Source: CAZSNT01 sp964607765
GTDB lineage: Bacteria > Verrucomicrobiota > Lentisphaeria > Oligosphaerales > JABHEG01
Direction of reading: 5' to 3'
DNA: 64,000 nucleotides
NCBI GenBank assembly: GCA_964607765.1
Contig: CAZSNT010000040.1
Location: 1 to 64,000 of the forward strand
The position numbers were made by a program, and so were the translations under genes. Positions 52,556 through 61,529 of the stretch are shown here, piece after piece. Under the pieces are notes generated by a model, which was not told the DNA's origin, made no database searches, and saw only the letters and a program-made list of their open reading frames with translations. The stretch's first letter is position 1, and each line of letters opens with the position of its first letter.

Positions 52556-53004
52556 GCGCTCCCCGGCAGACCACAGATGGACAGCATTCACACGACCGGA
52601 ACCCGGAAGCCGATTAGGATAGCTTCTGGAGGGCGAATTGCAACAACCGGCGGCGGATGGAACGCACCGTTTTCCGGACAACGCAACTGGCAGGCAGAGG
52701 CGCTGCCGGGGGCCGCGCTCATGACCGGAAAACAGCACTGATTCCGCGTCAGGCCAGTCACGGGTGGCGCGTGGCGGTCAAGGGTTGCCCGCCGTACATC
52801 TGCAAGTAGGCCGCGCGGCCCCCCGCCTTCGCGGGCGCGGCAGAGCGCTGCTACGGCGCGGCGACGGCCGAGCGGGCCGGTAGCGCTCTGCTCCTCACGC
52901 AAGCTGACCGGTTGCGATTCCGCCCCGGCAGCCCTTGCGGCAGACGGCCCGGATCATTATGTTTTGCACTTCCTCTGGACACCCTGGATAAGGACCGGAA
53001 TTGC
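52556..53004. promoter_or_regulatory. Divergent intergenic region with stable inverted repeats
   Basis: No gene is visible. GTTTTCCGG (52669-52677) pairs with CCGGAAAAC (52725-52733). GCAGAGCGCT (52840-52849) pairs with AGCGCTCTGC (52882-52891). A smaller CCCGC-CTTC-GCGGG hairpin starts near 52822. The second pair lies about 115 bp upstream of the RpiB-SHMT start and could be a leader RNA structure. It does not match a riboswitch class that I can recognise. Confidence 0.4.
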
Positions 53005-54729
53005 ATGGGAAAAATCACGGACTGGCATGGTCGGCCGTTCACGCTCGCCATCGCCACTGACCACGGCGGCGTGGACAAGAAGGAGCTCATTGTCAAGCAC
53101 CTGCAGGCGAAGGGGATCGACGTTGCGGACTTGGGGCCGCACGAGCTTGACCCGGGCGACGACTATCCGGACTACGCGGACCTGCTCGCACGCAAGCTGG
53201 TGGACGGTGAGGTCCAGTGCGGCATCCTGATCTGCCGCAGCGGCATCGGCATGAGCATTGCCGCCAACCGCTTCCATGGCGTGCGTGCTGCGCTGGCCGA
53301 ATCAGTGAACAAGGCGCGTCTGAGCCGCATCCACAACGCCGCTAACATTCTGGTCACTGGCGGAGATGGGATGTCCGACGCCGAGGTACTTGCCACGGTT
53401 GACGCATGGGTCGAGACACCGTTCTCCTGCGAAGAACGCCACGAACGTCGGCTCGGCAAGATTGAGACACTGTGCTACGACGACATTGCGGCTGTACGCA
53501 CCGTTGATCCTGAGATCGCGGAGGCCCTGGCCGCCGAGATCCGGCGTCAGGACGAGGGGCTGGAGCTGATTGCGTCGGAGAATTTCACGAGCCCCGCGGT
53601 CCGGGCCGCCTGCGGCTCGGTCATGACGAACAAGTATGCGGAGGGCTATCCGGGACGGCGTTACTACAACGGCTGCGAGTACGTGGACGAAGCGGAGCGC
53701 CTGGCGATTGCGCGTGCCTGCGAACTGTTCGGCGCCGAAGCGGCGAACGTGCAGCCGCATTCGGGCAGTCAGGCCAACATGGCCGTTTACTTCGCGTTGC
53801 TCGAGCCGGGCGACACGGTGCTGGCCATGAGCCTGGACCACGGCGGGCATCTGACTCACGGGCTGCAGGTCAACTTCAGCGGCCGCATGTACGAGTTCGT
53901 CGGGTACGGCGTGGATCGTCAGTCGGAGATGCTCGACTACGACGAGATTGCGAAACTGGCCCGGGAACATAAGCCGAAGATGCTGGTTGCCGGAGCCAGT
54001 GCCTACCCGCGAGAGATCGATTTTGCACGGTTGCGCGCCATTGCGGACGAGGTCGGGGCCTGGCTGGTGGTCGACATGGCGCACATCGCCGGGCTGGTCG
54101 CCGCGGGTCTGCATCCGAATCCGGTCGAGCAGGCGCACGTTGTCACTACTACCACACACAAGACACTTCGCGGCCCGCGCGGCGGCATGATCCTCGCGAA
54201 GCAGGATCTGATCAAGAAGATCAATTCACAGGTTTTCCCCGGCATCCAGGGCGGACCGTTGATGCACATCATCGCGGGCAAGGCAGTCTGCTTCAAGGAA
54301 GCGATGCTGCCCGAGTTCACGTGCTATCAGCAGCGGGTGATCGACAACGCACAGCACTTGGCGATGGAGTTGGCGGCTTGCGGATTCCGCATCGTGTCGG
54401 GCGGCACGGACAACCACCTGATGCTGGTCGACCTGCAACCCAAGAACACGACGGGCAAGATTGCAGCTGCCGCGTTGGATAAGGCCGGCATCACGGTGAA
54501 CAAGAACCTGATCCCGTTCGATCCTGAGAGCCCGTTTGTCACGAGCGGACTGCGCATTGGCACGCCTGCGGTCACGACGCGCGGTATGAAGGAGCCGGAG
54601 ATGAAGCGGATCGCCCAGTGGATCGGGCGCGTTGTCGATCACGTGGACGACGAACAGGTCCAGGCCGCGGTCCGCGCCGAGGTGGCGGCGTTCACGCGCA
54701 ACTATCCCCTGCCCTGCTTCACGCTTTGA
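53005..54729 (+). CDS. rpiB-glyA: RpiB-SHMT fusion: ribose-5-phosphate isomerase B / serine hydroxymethyltransferase
   Basis: A 574-residue protein starting at ATG 53005 with AAGGA upstream. Residues 1-150 are RpiB: LAIATDHGGVDKKE, DLGPHELDPGDDYPDYA, ILICRSGIGMSIAANRFHG (catalytic Cys) and SRIHNAANIL. Residues 155-574 are a complete SHMT: IASENFTSPAVR, YAEGYPGRRYYNGCEYVDE, VDMAHIAGLVAAG, TTTTHKTLRGPRGG (PLP lysine) and ITVNKNLIPFD. RpiB interconverts ribose and ribulose 5-phosphates; SHMT makes glycine and methylene-THF from serine. Both key residue sets are intact, so both activities are expected in the cytoplasm. The frame extends back to 52912 but that part is not protein-like. Confidence 0.92.
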   Translation: MGKITDWHGRPFTLAIATDHGGVDKKELIVKHLQAKGIDVADLGPHELDPGDDYPDYADLLARKLVDGEVQCGILICRSGIGMSIAANRFHGVRAALAESVNKARLSRIHNAANILVTGGDGMSDAEVLATVDAWVETPFSCEERHERRLGKIETLCYDDIAAVRTVDPEIAEALAAEIRRQDEGLELIASENFTSPAVRAACGSVMTNKYAEGYPGRRYYNGCEYVDEAERLAIARACELFGAEAANVQPHSGSQANMAVYFALLEPGDTVLAMSLDHGGHLTHGLQVNFSGRMYEFVGYGVDRQSEMLDYDEIAKLAREHKPKMLVAGASAYPREIDFARLRAIADEVGAWLVVDMAHIAGLVAAGLHPNPVEQAHVVTTTTHKTLRGPRGGMILAKQDLIKKINSQVFPGIQGGPLMHIIAGKAVCFKEAMLPEFTCYQQRVIDNAQHLAMELAACGFRIVSGGTDNHLMLVDLQPKNTTGKIAAAALDKAGITVNKNLIPFDPESPFVTSGLRIGTPAVTTRGMKEPEMKRIAQWIGRVVDHVDDEQVQAAVRAEVAAFTRNYPLPCFTL

Positions 54730-54749
54730 CATGGGGCGCGGGGGAAACG

Positions 54750-54790
54750 GGAAACGGGAAACGGGAAACGGAAAACGGAAAACGGAAGAC
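54750..54790. repeat. Short tandem repeat of GGGAAAC-type heptamers
   Basis: Seven-base units GGGAAAC, drifting to GGAAAAC, are repeated about six times just after the stop of the RpiB-SHMT gene. The strand is purine-rich. It looks like a slippage-prone microsatellite with no evident function. Confidence 0.7.
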
Positions 54791-54851
54791 AGAAGAGAGG
54801 AACCGGGACTGTCTGGGACGCTGAGGGCATGACCCGAAACTAGGTCACACC

Positions 54852-55892
54852 ATGAAACGTTTTGCTCCCGTACTCGTACTTGCCGGCGTGCTTGCCCTGT
54901 TGCTGATCGGCCGTGTCGCGTTTGTGCGGACGCCGCCGTCCGGCGCCCCCGATCAGACGGACGGCGCGGCTGGTTCGCCCGCCGCGCCCGAGCTGCAGTT
55001 TGTGAACATCGGCACAGGCGGCGTGACCGGGGTGTATTACCAGGTTGGCGCAGCGATCATGAAGCTGGTCAACGCGAAGGAGCAGTACAACATCAAAGTC
55101 TCCTTCCAGCCGACCGGCGGCTCGGTCTACAACATCAACGCGGTGCTGGCGGGCGATCTGGATCTTGGCGTGGCCCAATCGGACCGGCAGTACCAAGCGC
55201 TGAAAGGACTGGCCGAGTGGCAGGACAGAGGGCCGCAGGCCCAGCTTCGTGCAGTGTGCAGCGTACACCCCGAGTCCGTCACGCTCATCGCTGCCGATGA
55301 CAGCGGTATCCAGACTGTCGCGGACCTGAAAGGCAAGCGGGTCAACATCGGCAATCCCGGCTCGGGCAATCGCGGCAACGCGATGGACGTGCTGAGGACG
55401 GCGGGGATCGACTGGGAGAAGGACCTGCACGCTGAAGGCGTCAAGGGCGCAGAATCGGCGAAGCTGCTTCAGGACGGCCGCATCGACGCGTTTTTCTACA
55501 CGGTTGGACACCCGGCCGGCGCCATTACGGAAGCAACGGCCGGTCGGCGCAAGGTCCGGTTCATCCCGATCACGGGTATGGAGGAGCTGCTGTCGGCCTC
55601 ACCGTACTATGCGGCGGCGACCATCCCGGCCAAGCTCTACCCGAAGGCGACGAACGAACGCGATACGCAGACCGTTGGCGTGATGACCACGCTCATCACG
55701 TCCGCGGCCGTGCCGGAGCCCGTGATCTATGCGATCACGCGGGAGATCTTCGAGAACCTGGACGCGTTCCGCGACACGCATCCGGCGTTCGCCGGCCTGA
55801 CGGCCCAAGGCATGATCAGCAAGGGCATATCCGCTCCTTTCCATCCCGGCGCTGTGCGGTATTACCGGGAAGCCGGTCTGATGCAGCCGTAG
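54852..55892 (+). CDS. TAXI-family TRAP transporter solute-binding protein
   Basis: A 346-residue exported binding protein with an uncleaved or cleaved N-terminal hydrophobic stretch (VLVLAGVLALLLIGRVAF). Segments VNIGTGGVTGVYYQVGAAI, FQPTGGSVYNINAVLAGDLD and GKRVNIGNPGSGNRGN are typical of TAXI proteins, which bind dicarboxylates such as glutamate or ketoacids in the periplasm. The permease starts only 3 bp after its stop, so the pair forms a secondary transporter. The ligand is not evident from sequence. Confidence 0.9.
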   Translation: MKRFAPVLVLAGVLALLLIGRVAFVRTPPSGAPDQTDGAAGSPAAPELQFVNIGTGGVTGVYYQVGAAIMKLVNAKEQYNIKVSFQPTGGSVYNINAVLAGDLDLGVAQSDRQYQALKGLAEWQDRGPQAQLRAVCSVHPESVTLIAADDSGIQTVADLKGKRVNIGNPGSGNRGNAMDVLRTAGIDWEKDLHAEGVKGAESAKLLQDGRIDAFFYTVGHPAGAITEATAGRRKVRFIPITGMEELLSASPYYAAATIPAKLYPKATNERDTQTVGVMTTLITSAAVPEPVIYAITREIFENLDAFRDTHPAFAGLTAQGMISKGISAPFHPGAVRYYREAGLMQP

Positions 55893-55895
55893 CGA

Positions 55896-57920
55896 ATGGC
55901 CACCGAGACCATCCAACAACTGGCCGAGGAGCTGGAGTACGGCCCCCGTCACCTGACCGGTAACACGGGCCGCCTGGTGGGCTGTGTCGCCGCCACCTGG
56001 TCCCTGTTTCAGTTGCTGCTGCCGTACGTGCTGACGCTGAACAGTGACATTGTCCGGGCCGTCCACCTTGTCTTCGCAATCACGCTGGTCTTCCTGAGTT
56101 ATCCCGCCGTCAAGAAACGGGTCCTGGCCGGGGTATGGGGTGCACTGTCGAGGCGTGACGCCGTGCCTTTGGTGGACGTCATTCTCGCCTGTGCTGCGGG
56201 TTGCGCTGCCGCCTACTATGCTCTGGACTACGTGGGCATCGCGCAGCGTCTGGGGTCGCCGATTGCGCGAGACTACGTGTTCGGCGTCCTGCTTCTGGTC
56301 CTGCTTCTGGAAGCGGCCAGACGCGCGCTCGGGCCTGCCCTGCCCTGTATTGCCGTGGTGTTCACCGTGCTCTGCTTCTTCGGCCCCGAACTGCCCCGGT
56401 TCGCGGCCTTCAAGCGGGTGTCGCCCAACCAACTGCTGTCTCAGCTGACCATGTCGACTGAGGGCATCTACGGCCTGCCGCTCTACGTGTCGGCGTCCAT
56501 GGTGTTCCTGTTTGTGCTGTTCGGTGCGATCCTCGAGAAATCGGGAGGCGGCCATTACTTCGTGCAGCTCGCCTTTTCGCTGCTGGGCCGCTTCCGCGGC
56601 GGGCCCGCGAAAGCGGCGGTCCTCGCCAGCGGCATGACCGGCCTGGTCTCCGGTTCCAGCATTGCGAACACGGTGACCACGGGCACGTTCACCATTCCGC
56701 TGATGAAGCGTTGCGGGTATCCGCCGGAGAAAGCTGCCGCGGTGGAAGTGGCGGCGAGCACGAACGGACAGCTGATGCCGCCCATCATGGGCGCCGCGGC
56801 ATTCATCATCGCCGAGCGCTGCAACCTGCCTTACCTCCAGGTCGTCCGGGCCGCGTTCATCCCGGCAGTCATCTCGTATCTGGCCCTGATTTTCATCACG
56901 CACCTGGAGGCGTGCAAGCTCGGCATCGAGGGTCTGCCGCGGGAGCAGTTGCCGCCGTTCCGCGAGACGCTCGTCGGCGGACTGCACTTCCTGCTGCCTT
57001 TGGCGCTGCTGATCGGGCTGCTGGTCAGCCGGTACTCGCCCGAGTTGTCCGCGTTCTGGGCGATCCTGGCACTGGTGGCCATGATACTGGGCAGGGACCA
57101 GGTGGCGGCGCTCCGGAACGGGTCCGGGCAGCTTCCGGCCCTGAGGCACAGTCTGGAGCTAGTCTGGGACAGCCTGGTCACGGGCGGCCGCAACATGATG
57201 GGCATCGGCGTGGCCGTGGCCACGGCCGGGGTCATTGTGGGCATCATGACGCTGGGGCCGGGCAGCCTGATCACAGAGCTGATCGGGCAGCTGTCAGGCG
57301 GCAACCTGATGCTCACGCTCATGCTGACTGCGATGGTGTCGCTCGTGCTGGGAATGGGGCTGCCGACAACAGCGAACTACATTGTCATCTCGACCCTGGT
57401 GGTACCGGCGATCCTCACCCTCTCCGCCGAGGCGAATGTCGCAGTGCCGATCATTGCCGCGCATCTGTTCTGTTTCTTCTTCGGCATACTGGCCGACGAC
57501 ACACCGCCTGTCGGACTGGCCGCCTACGCTGCCGCGGCCATTGCCAAGTCAGACCCGATCAAGACCGGTATCCAGGGCTTTGTGTACGACATGCGCACCG
57601 CGCTGCTGCCGTTCATGTTCTTCTTCAACACGCAGTTGCTGTTGATCGGGGTGGACTCGTTCGCGCACGGCGCGGCCATCTTCGTCACGGCCACGATTGC
57701 GATGTTCGCATTTGCGTCGCTGACGCAGAATTACTTCCTGCTTCCGAATCGCCCGATCGAGGCCGTGCTTCTGGCTGCGGTCACGGTGCTTCTACTGCGC
57801 CCACGCCTGCTGCCTTGGGCAAGTCCTGGCGTGTGGATTGCGGTGGGATGCTGTCTCTACGCGGTCGTGTTCATCAAACAACGACTGAGAGCACGTGCCG
57901 GGATTGGCCCTCGTTCGTGA
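55896..57920 (+). CDS. TRAP transporter permease, fused DctQM type
   Basis: A 674-residue inner-membrane protein. The first four helices (about 25-155) are the small-subunit part, followed by the large 12-helix DctM part. Signature regions are GMTGLVSGSSIANTVTTGTF, NGQLMPPIMGAAAF, GMGLPTTANYIV and FFGILADDTPPVG, all typical of TAXI-linked fused permeases. It couples uptake to sodium or proton gradient in the family. Its stop is followed by the convergent response regulator gene 81 bp later. Confidence 0.92.
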   Translation: MATETIQQLAEELEYGPRHLTGNTGRLVGCVAATWSLFQLLLPYVLTLNSDIVRAVHLVFAITLVFLSYPAVKKRVLAGVWGALSRRDAVPLVDVILACAAGCAAAYYALDYVGIAQRLGSPIARDYVFGVLLLVLLLEAARRALGPALPCIAVVFTVLCFFGPELPRFAAFKRVSPNQLLSQLTMSTEGIYGLPLYVSASMVFLFVLFGAILEKSGGGHYFVQLAFSLLGRFRGGPAKAAVLASGMTGLVSGSSIANTVTTGTFTIPLMKRCGYPPEKAAAVEVAASTNGQLMPPIMGAAAFIIAERCNLPYLQVVRAAFIPAVISYLALIFITHLEACKLGIEGLPREQLPPFRETLVGGLHFLLPLALLIGLLVSRYSPELSAFWAILALVAMILGRDQVAALRNGSGQLPALRHSLELVWDSLVTGGRNMMGIGVAVATAGVIVGIMTLGPGSLITELIGQLSGGNLMLTLMLTAMVSLVLGMGLPTTANYIVISTLVVPAILTLSAEANVAVPIIAAHLFCFFFGILADDTPPVGLAAYAAAAIAKSDPIKTGIQGFVYDMRTALLPFMFFFNTQLLLIGVDSFAHGAAIFVTATIAMFAFASLTQNYFLLPNRPIEAVLLAAVTVLLLRPRLLPWASPGVWIAVGCCLYAVVFIKQRLRARAGIGPRS

Positions 57921-58001
57921 GCACGTGGGCAGCTCGGGTATCCACACACAGCCATGGCCCCGCTCGTGTGCGACTTGCTCCATACCCGGGCGCAGCGCCG
58001 A

Positions 58002-59378
58002 TCACTCCAGGCCGAACTGGTCGACCTTGTACTTGACGATACGCCGCGTCGTCTGCAGCAGGACTGCAGCTTTGGACAGATTGCCGGCCGCCTCGGCGAG
58101 CGCGGCCCCGATCAGGTGCTTCTCCAGACCCTTGACCTCATCGTCGAGGGAAACAGGGAATGTGACGGCCCCGGCGAGACCGGCGGGGCCCGGCCCGGGC
58201 GCAACGCCGCCCCGTACCTCCGGCGGCAGGTGCACGGGCAGGAGCGACGGCGAGTCGCCGTGGAGCACAACCATGCGTTCCATCAGGTTCCGACACTCAC
58301 GCACGTTGCCCGGCCACGGGTAGCGCTCGAGCAAGTCCATGGTCTTTGCCGAAATGCCCTTCATCTTCGCCCGACACTCCTGCCGGAAGCACTCGAGGAA
58401 GTGCTCCACCAGCAGTCGGACGTCGCCTCGGCGTTCGCGCAGCGGCGGGATGGTTATCGGGACCACGTTGAGGCGGTAGTAGAGGTCCTCCCGGAACCAA
58501 CCTTCCCGCACGCCCTGCATCAGATCCTTGTTCGTCGCCCCCAACACGCGGACATCGGCCAACTTGAAATCCCGGCCGCCCACGCGCATGAACCTGTGGT
58601 CCTGCAGGAAGCGCAGGAGCTTGGTCTGCATGCCGACGGGCATTTCGCCGATTTCGTCCAGGAAGAGCGTGCCGCCGTCAGCAAGCTCAACGCACCCTTT
58701 GCGCCGCTCCGTGGCGCCGGTGAAGCTGCCCTTCTCGTGCCCGAACAGCTCGCTCTCGAGCAACGCTTCCGGGATGGCCGCACAGTGGATGGGTATGAAC
58801 GGCGCTTTGCAGCGGTCGCTCAGGTCATGAGTCAGGCGCGTCAGCAGTTCCTTGCCCGTGCCGCTCTCGCCATAGAACATGATGGTTGTCTGCGCCGATT
58901 CCGCGACGCGTCTGACCATCTCGAGGGTAGCCGCCCAGGTATCGGCCTGCCCCACGATCTGGTCAATGTTGTAGAAGCGCTTGACGTCGGACTTCAGCGC
59001 CGTAATGCCAACGGACTTCTCCTTCTCCTGCAGCGCCATCTTGACCACGAGCTTGAGCTCGCTGACCTCGAAAGGCTTGGTCAGGTATCGGGCTGCGCCG
59101 ACCTGCACGGCCTGCACCACGCTCTGCACGTCGTTCATGGCGCTCAACACAACCACGGCCATGTCCGGGTCCAGTTCCTTGAGTTTCGGGATCAGTTCGT
59201 GGCCCGACATGCCGGGCATCATCAGGTCGACGACGGCCACGTCCGGTGCACCCGACTCGGCGACACGCAGAGCTTCCTCACCATCGCTGGCGGCGAGGAC
59301 TTGGTAATCCCCCTCAAAAACGGCCTGCAGCGAGACACGGACGCTGTGTTCATCGTCGACGATCAGGATGGTCTTCAT
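58002..59378 (-). CDS. Sigma-54-dependent response regulator, NtrC family
   Basis: A 458-residue protein starting at ATG 59378. Residues 1-120 form a receiver domain (MKTILIVDDEHS, phospho-Asp in VVDLMMPGMSG, lysine in YLTKPFE). Residues 135-365 form the AAA+ domain with GESGTGKELL (Walker A), HEKGSFTGAT (the GAFTGA sigma-54 loop with Ser replacing Ala) and GTLFLDEIGEMP (Walker B). The C-terminal Fis-type helix-turn-helix is NLSKAAVLLQTTRRIVKYKV. It should drive sigma-54 promoters when phosphorylated by one of the adjacent kinases. The TRAP genes are a possible target, but I see no clear -24/-12 site. Confidence 0.9.
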   Translation of the reverse strand: MKTILIVDDEHSVRVSLQAVFEGDYQVLAASDGEEALRVAESGAPDVAVVDLMMPGMSGHELIPKLKELDPDMAVVVLSAMNDVQSVVQAVQVGAARYLTKPFEVSELKLVVKMALQEKEKSVGITALKSDVKRFYNIDQIVGQADTWAATLEMVRRVAESAQTTIMFYGESGTGKELLTRLTHDLSDRCKAPFIPIHCAAIPEALLESELFGHEKGSFTGATERRKGCVELADGGTLFLDEIGEMPVGMQTKLLRFLQDHRFMRVGGRDFKLADVRVLGATNKDLMQGVREGWFREDLYYRLNVVPITIPPLRERRGDVRLLVEHFLECFRQECRAKMKGISAKTMDLLERYPWPGNVRECRNLMERMVVLHGDSPSLLPVHLPPEVRGGVAPGPGPAGLAGAVTFPVSLDDEVKGLEKHLIGAALAEAAGNLSKAAVLLQTTRRIVKYKVDQFGLE

Positions 59379-59496
59379 AGCAATCTGGTCCCTGCTTCGA
59401 GGACGGGAGGCGGCAGCTTTGCGCAAGACGGAGCGCGGCACGACCGGGTAAGATAGCACTTCTGTGCTGGGAGCGACAGCAACGGCGAGACAGGAA

Positions 59497-61503
59497 TCAG
59501 AGGCTGGTGATGCGGGTGCGGACTTCGGCGGGCAGGCTGAGTCGAACGGTCGTACCGCCACTGGCGCCGGGTTTCACCTCCACGCTGCCCCCGTGCAGGT
59601 CCGCGACCTTCTTCACGAAGGCCAGGCCAAGCCCGAGGCCCGTGAGCTTCTTGGTGAAGAACGGCCGGAGAACAGCGTTCTGCGCTTCGGGCGTGATGCC
59701 GCGACCGTTGTCCTCGATGACAGCGATGACTGAGTTGCCTTCACGCTGGGTGACTACACGCAGCACGGGGTCTGCCACGTCCTGCAGCGCATCGAGTGCA
59801 TTGCGGATGGCTTCGCAGAACGCCTGGGTCAGCGCCTCGCGTGCGCCGTTGACCTGATCGTCGGTGCAGAAGTCACGGTGAATCCTGAGCCTGAGCTCGG
59901 GGAACTCGGTGCGGGCACGCTGCAGTCCTTCCTCGATCAACTCGTGCAGTGACTGCTTGGCGGTCTGCCGCCGTGTGGTGTCGGCCTGACTGAAGCGCAA
60001 CAGGCTGGCGATCCACGTGTCGATCTTGGCGATGCTGTCCTGCACCACTTCGAAGAACGACTGGCGGAACCCCTCGTGCTCGTAGCGCTCGGGCAACAGT
60101 TCCGCACAGGTCTTGACCGGGACCAGGGCATTCTTGAAGTTGTGCGCCAGTGCCTTGGACATGTCCGCCATGATGGCGTCGAACTCCGTTTCCTGCCCCG
60201 CAACAGCGGCGACAAGCGGCTGCTCAACGGTCGGGTGCAGCACCAGCAGCACACCATTCTCCGCATTCCCGTCCAGGGGCACGCCGGACACATCGGTACG
60301 CACCTTGCCGACCTCGAGCGTCAGCTTACCGGTCTCCGCGCCCGACTCCAGGACTTGGTGGGCCACATCGGCCAGGCGCGATCCTGCGTGCTCAACCGGT
60401 CGGCCGAGCAGTTCGGCGACGGGCAAGCCGATATAGTCGGCGGATACCCTGTTCGCCTGGCAGATGATCCCCTCGGCCGACACTGCCACAGCGCCGACAG
60501 GCAGAACATCGAAAATACCTCTGAACGTCTGCTCCGCCGACGACACATCACGGTGGATGCTCGCGTTCTGCAGCGCAGTAGCGAAGAACGTCAGGAACAG
60601 CCTGAGCAGACTGACCGTGAGCGCCCTGTCGCTGTAGCGATGGATCCGACTCAGACCCACAACGGCACGCAACCGGCCGCGGCAGACGACGGGGCAGAGC
60701 AGTTGGACTTCAAGCCTCTCGCCGCACCGCACGGCGGCGAGTCCGTCACCGAGCCCGAGCTGATCCCACTCAGACAGCCAGACGGGCTCACCCCGCCGTG
60801 TCAGCTCCGTCGTCCACGGCTCTCCGAACGGCACCAGGAACTGCTCGCGGACCTCGGCCAGTATGCCGCCCTTCACGACGCGGAAGCAGGGCGCATGCAC
60901 ATCCGGCAGCAGCACCACGACGTTGTCCACATCGAACTGCTCTTGGATGGTGTCCGCGAACACGGCGACCAAGTCGTCTTTGCGCAGCACGCGTTCCAGC
61001 AGGCGCCTGAAGCGCTGCGAGATCTCGCGGATCTCGGTATGTCCAAATGCCGCGGCGCCGGCAGCCGACATGACCGGGACACCGGCGAACGGCGCAGGCT
61101 GGGGGCCGGTCTGCTCGCGCCAACGTGCTTTGCCGGCCAAGGCCCGTGCCGCCAGGCCGATCTGGTCGATGACCGCAACAACACGCTGCGCGTCGAACGG
61201 CTTGCTCACGCTGTGATGCACGCCGAAGGCTTTGAACGCTTCCAGATACTGCGGCTGGTCCGAGACGAGGACCGGCACGATCTCAGGGCCGTACCCCAAG
61301 TGGTGGAGACGCGCCACAAGCTGCTCGCCGGTGCCGTCCTCGAACACATCATCCACGAAGATGCAGTCCGCGCGCTGTGCTGCTGCCAGCGTCAGAGTCT
61401 GTGCGATACTGTTGCACTCCAGCACGGTCCGCCCCTGCGCGACAATCGCGCTCAGCGAACGTCGCACCGCACCGTCTGAGGAGGCTATCAGAATGCCTTC
61501 CAT
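59497..61503 (-). CDS. Cytoplasmic hybrid sensor histidine kinase (REC-GAF-PAS-HK)
   Basis: A 668-residue protein starting at ATG 61503. Residues 1-115 are a receiver domain (ILIASSDGAV, CIFVDDVFED, VSKPFDAQ). It is followed by a GAF-like region (about 165-320), a PAS domain (FDVLPVGAVAVSAEGIICQA) and a kinase core. The H-box is KALAHNFKNALVPVKT. After the His it has Asn instead of the usual Glu, so autokinase activity may be reduced. The ATPase part is intact: EAIRNALDAL, IEDNGRGI, GLGLGLAFVKK. No membrane segment is seen. The stop lies 118 bp before the response regulator start. It is paralogous to the next kinase (shared LLPERY after the H-box). Confidence 0.85.
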   Translation of the reverse strand: MEGILIASSDGAVRRSLSAIVAQGRTVLECNSIAQTLTLAAAQRADCIFVDDVFEDGTGEQLVARLHHLGYGPEIVPVLVSDQPQYLEAFKAFGVHHSVSKPFDAQRVVAVIDQIGLAARALAGKARWREQTGPQPAPFAGVPVMSAAGAAAFGHTEIREISQRFRRLLERVLRKDDLVAVFADTIQEQFDVDNVVVLLPDVHAPCFRVVKGGILAEVREQFLVPFGEPWTTELTRRGEPVWLSEWDQLGLGDGLAAVRCGERLEVQLLCPVVCRGRLRAVVGLSRIHRYSDRALTVSLLRLFLTFFATALQNASIHRDVSSAEQTFRGIFDVLPVGAVAVSAEGIICQANRVSADYIGLPVAELLGRPVEHAGSRLADVAHQVLESGAETGKLTLEVGKVRTDVSGVPLDGNAENGVLLVLHPTVEQPLVAAVAGQETEFDAIMADMSKALAHNFKNALVPVKTCAELLPERYEHEGFRQSFFEVVQDSIAKIDTWIASLLRFSQADTTRRQTAKQSLHELIEEGLQRARTEFPELRLRIHRDFCTDDQVNGAREALTQAFCEAIRNALDALQDVADPVLRVVTQREGNSVIAVIEDNGRGITPEAQNAVLRPFFTKKLTGLGLGLAFVKKVADLHGGSVEVKPGASGGTTVRLSLPAEVRTRITSL

Positions 61504-61529
61504 CCGTCAGATCGCCTTTCCCAACCCAA

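Noticed and set aside
52556..53004. Glycine or tetrahydrofolate riboswitch before the SHMT fusion
   Set aside because: I could not identify the conserved core of either class; only generic stems are visible.
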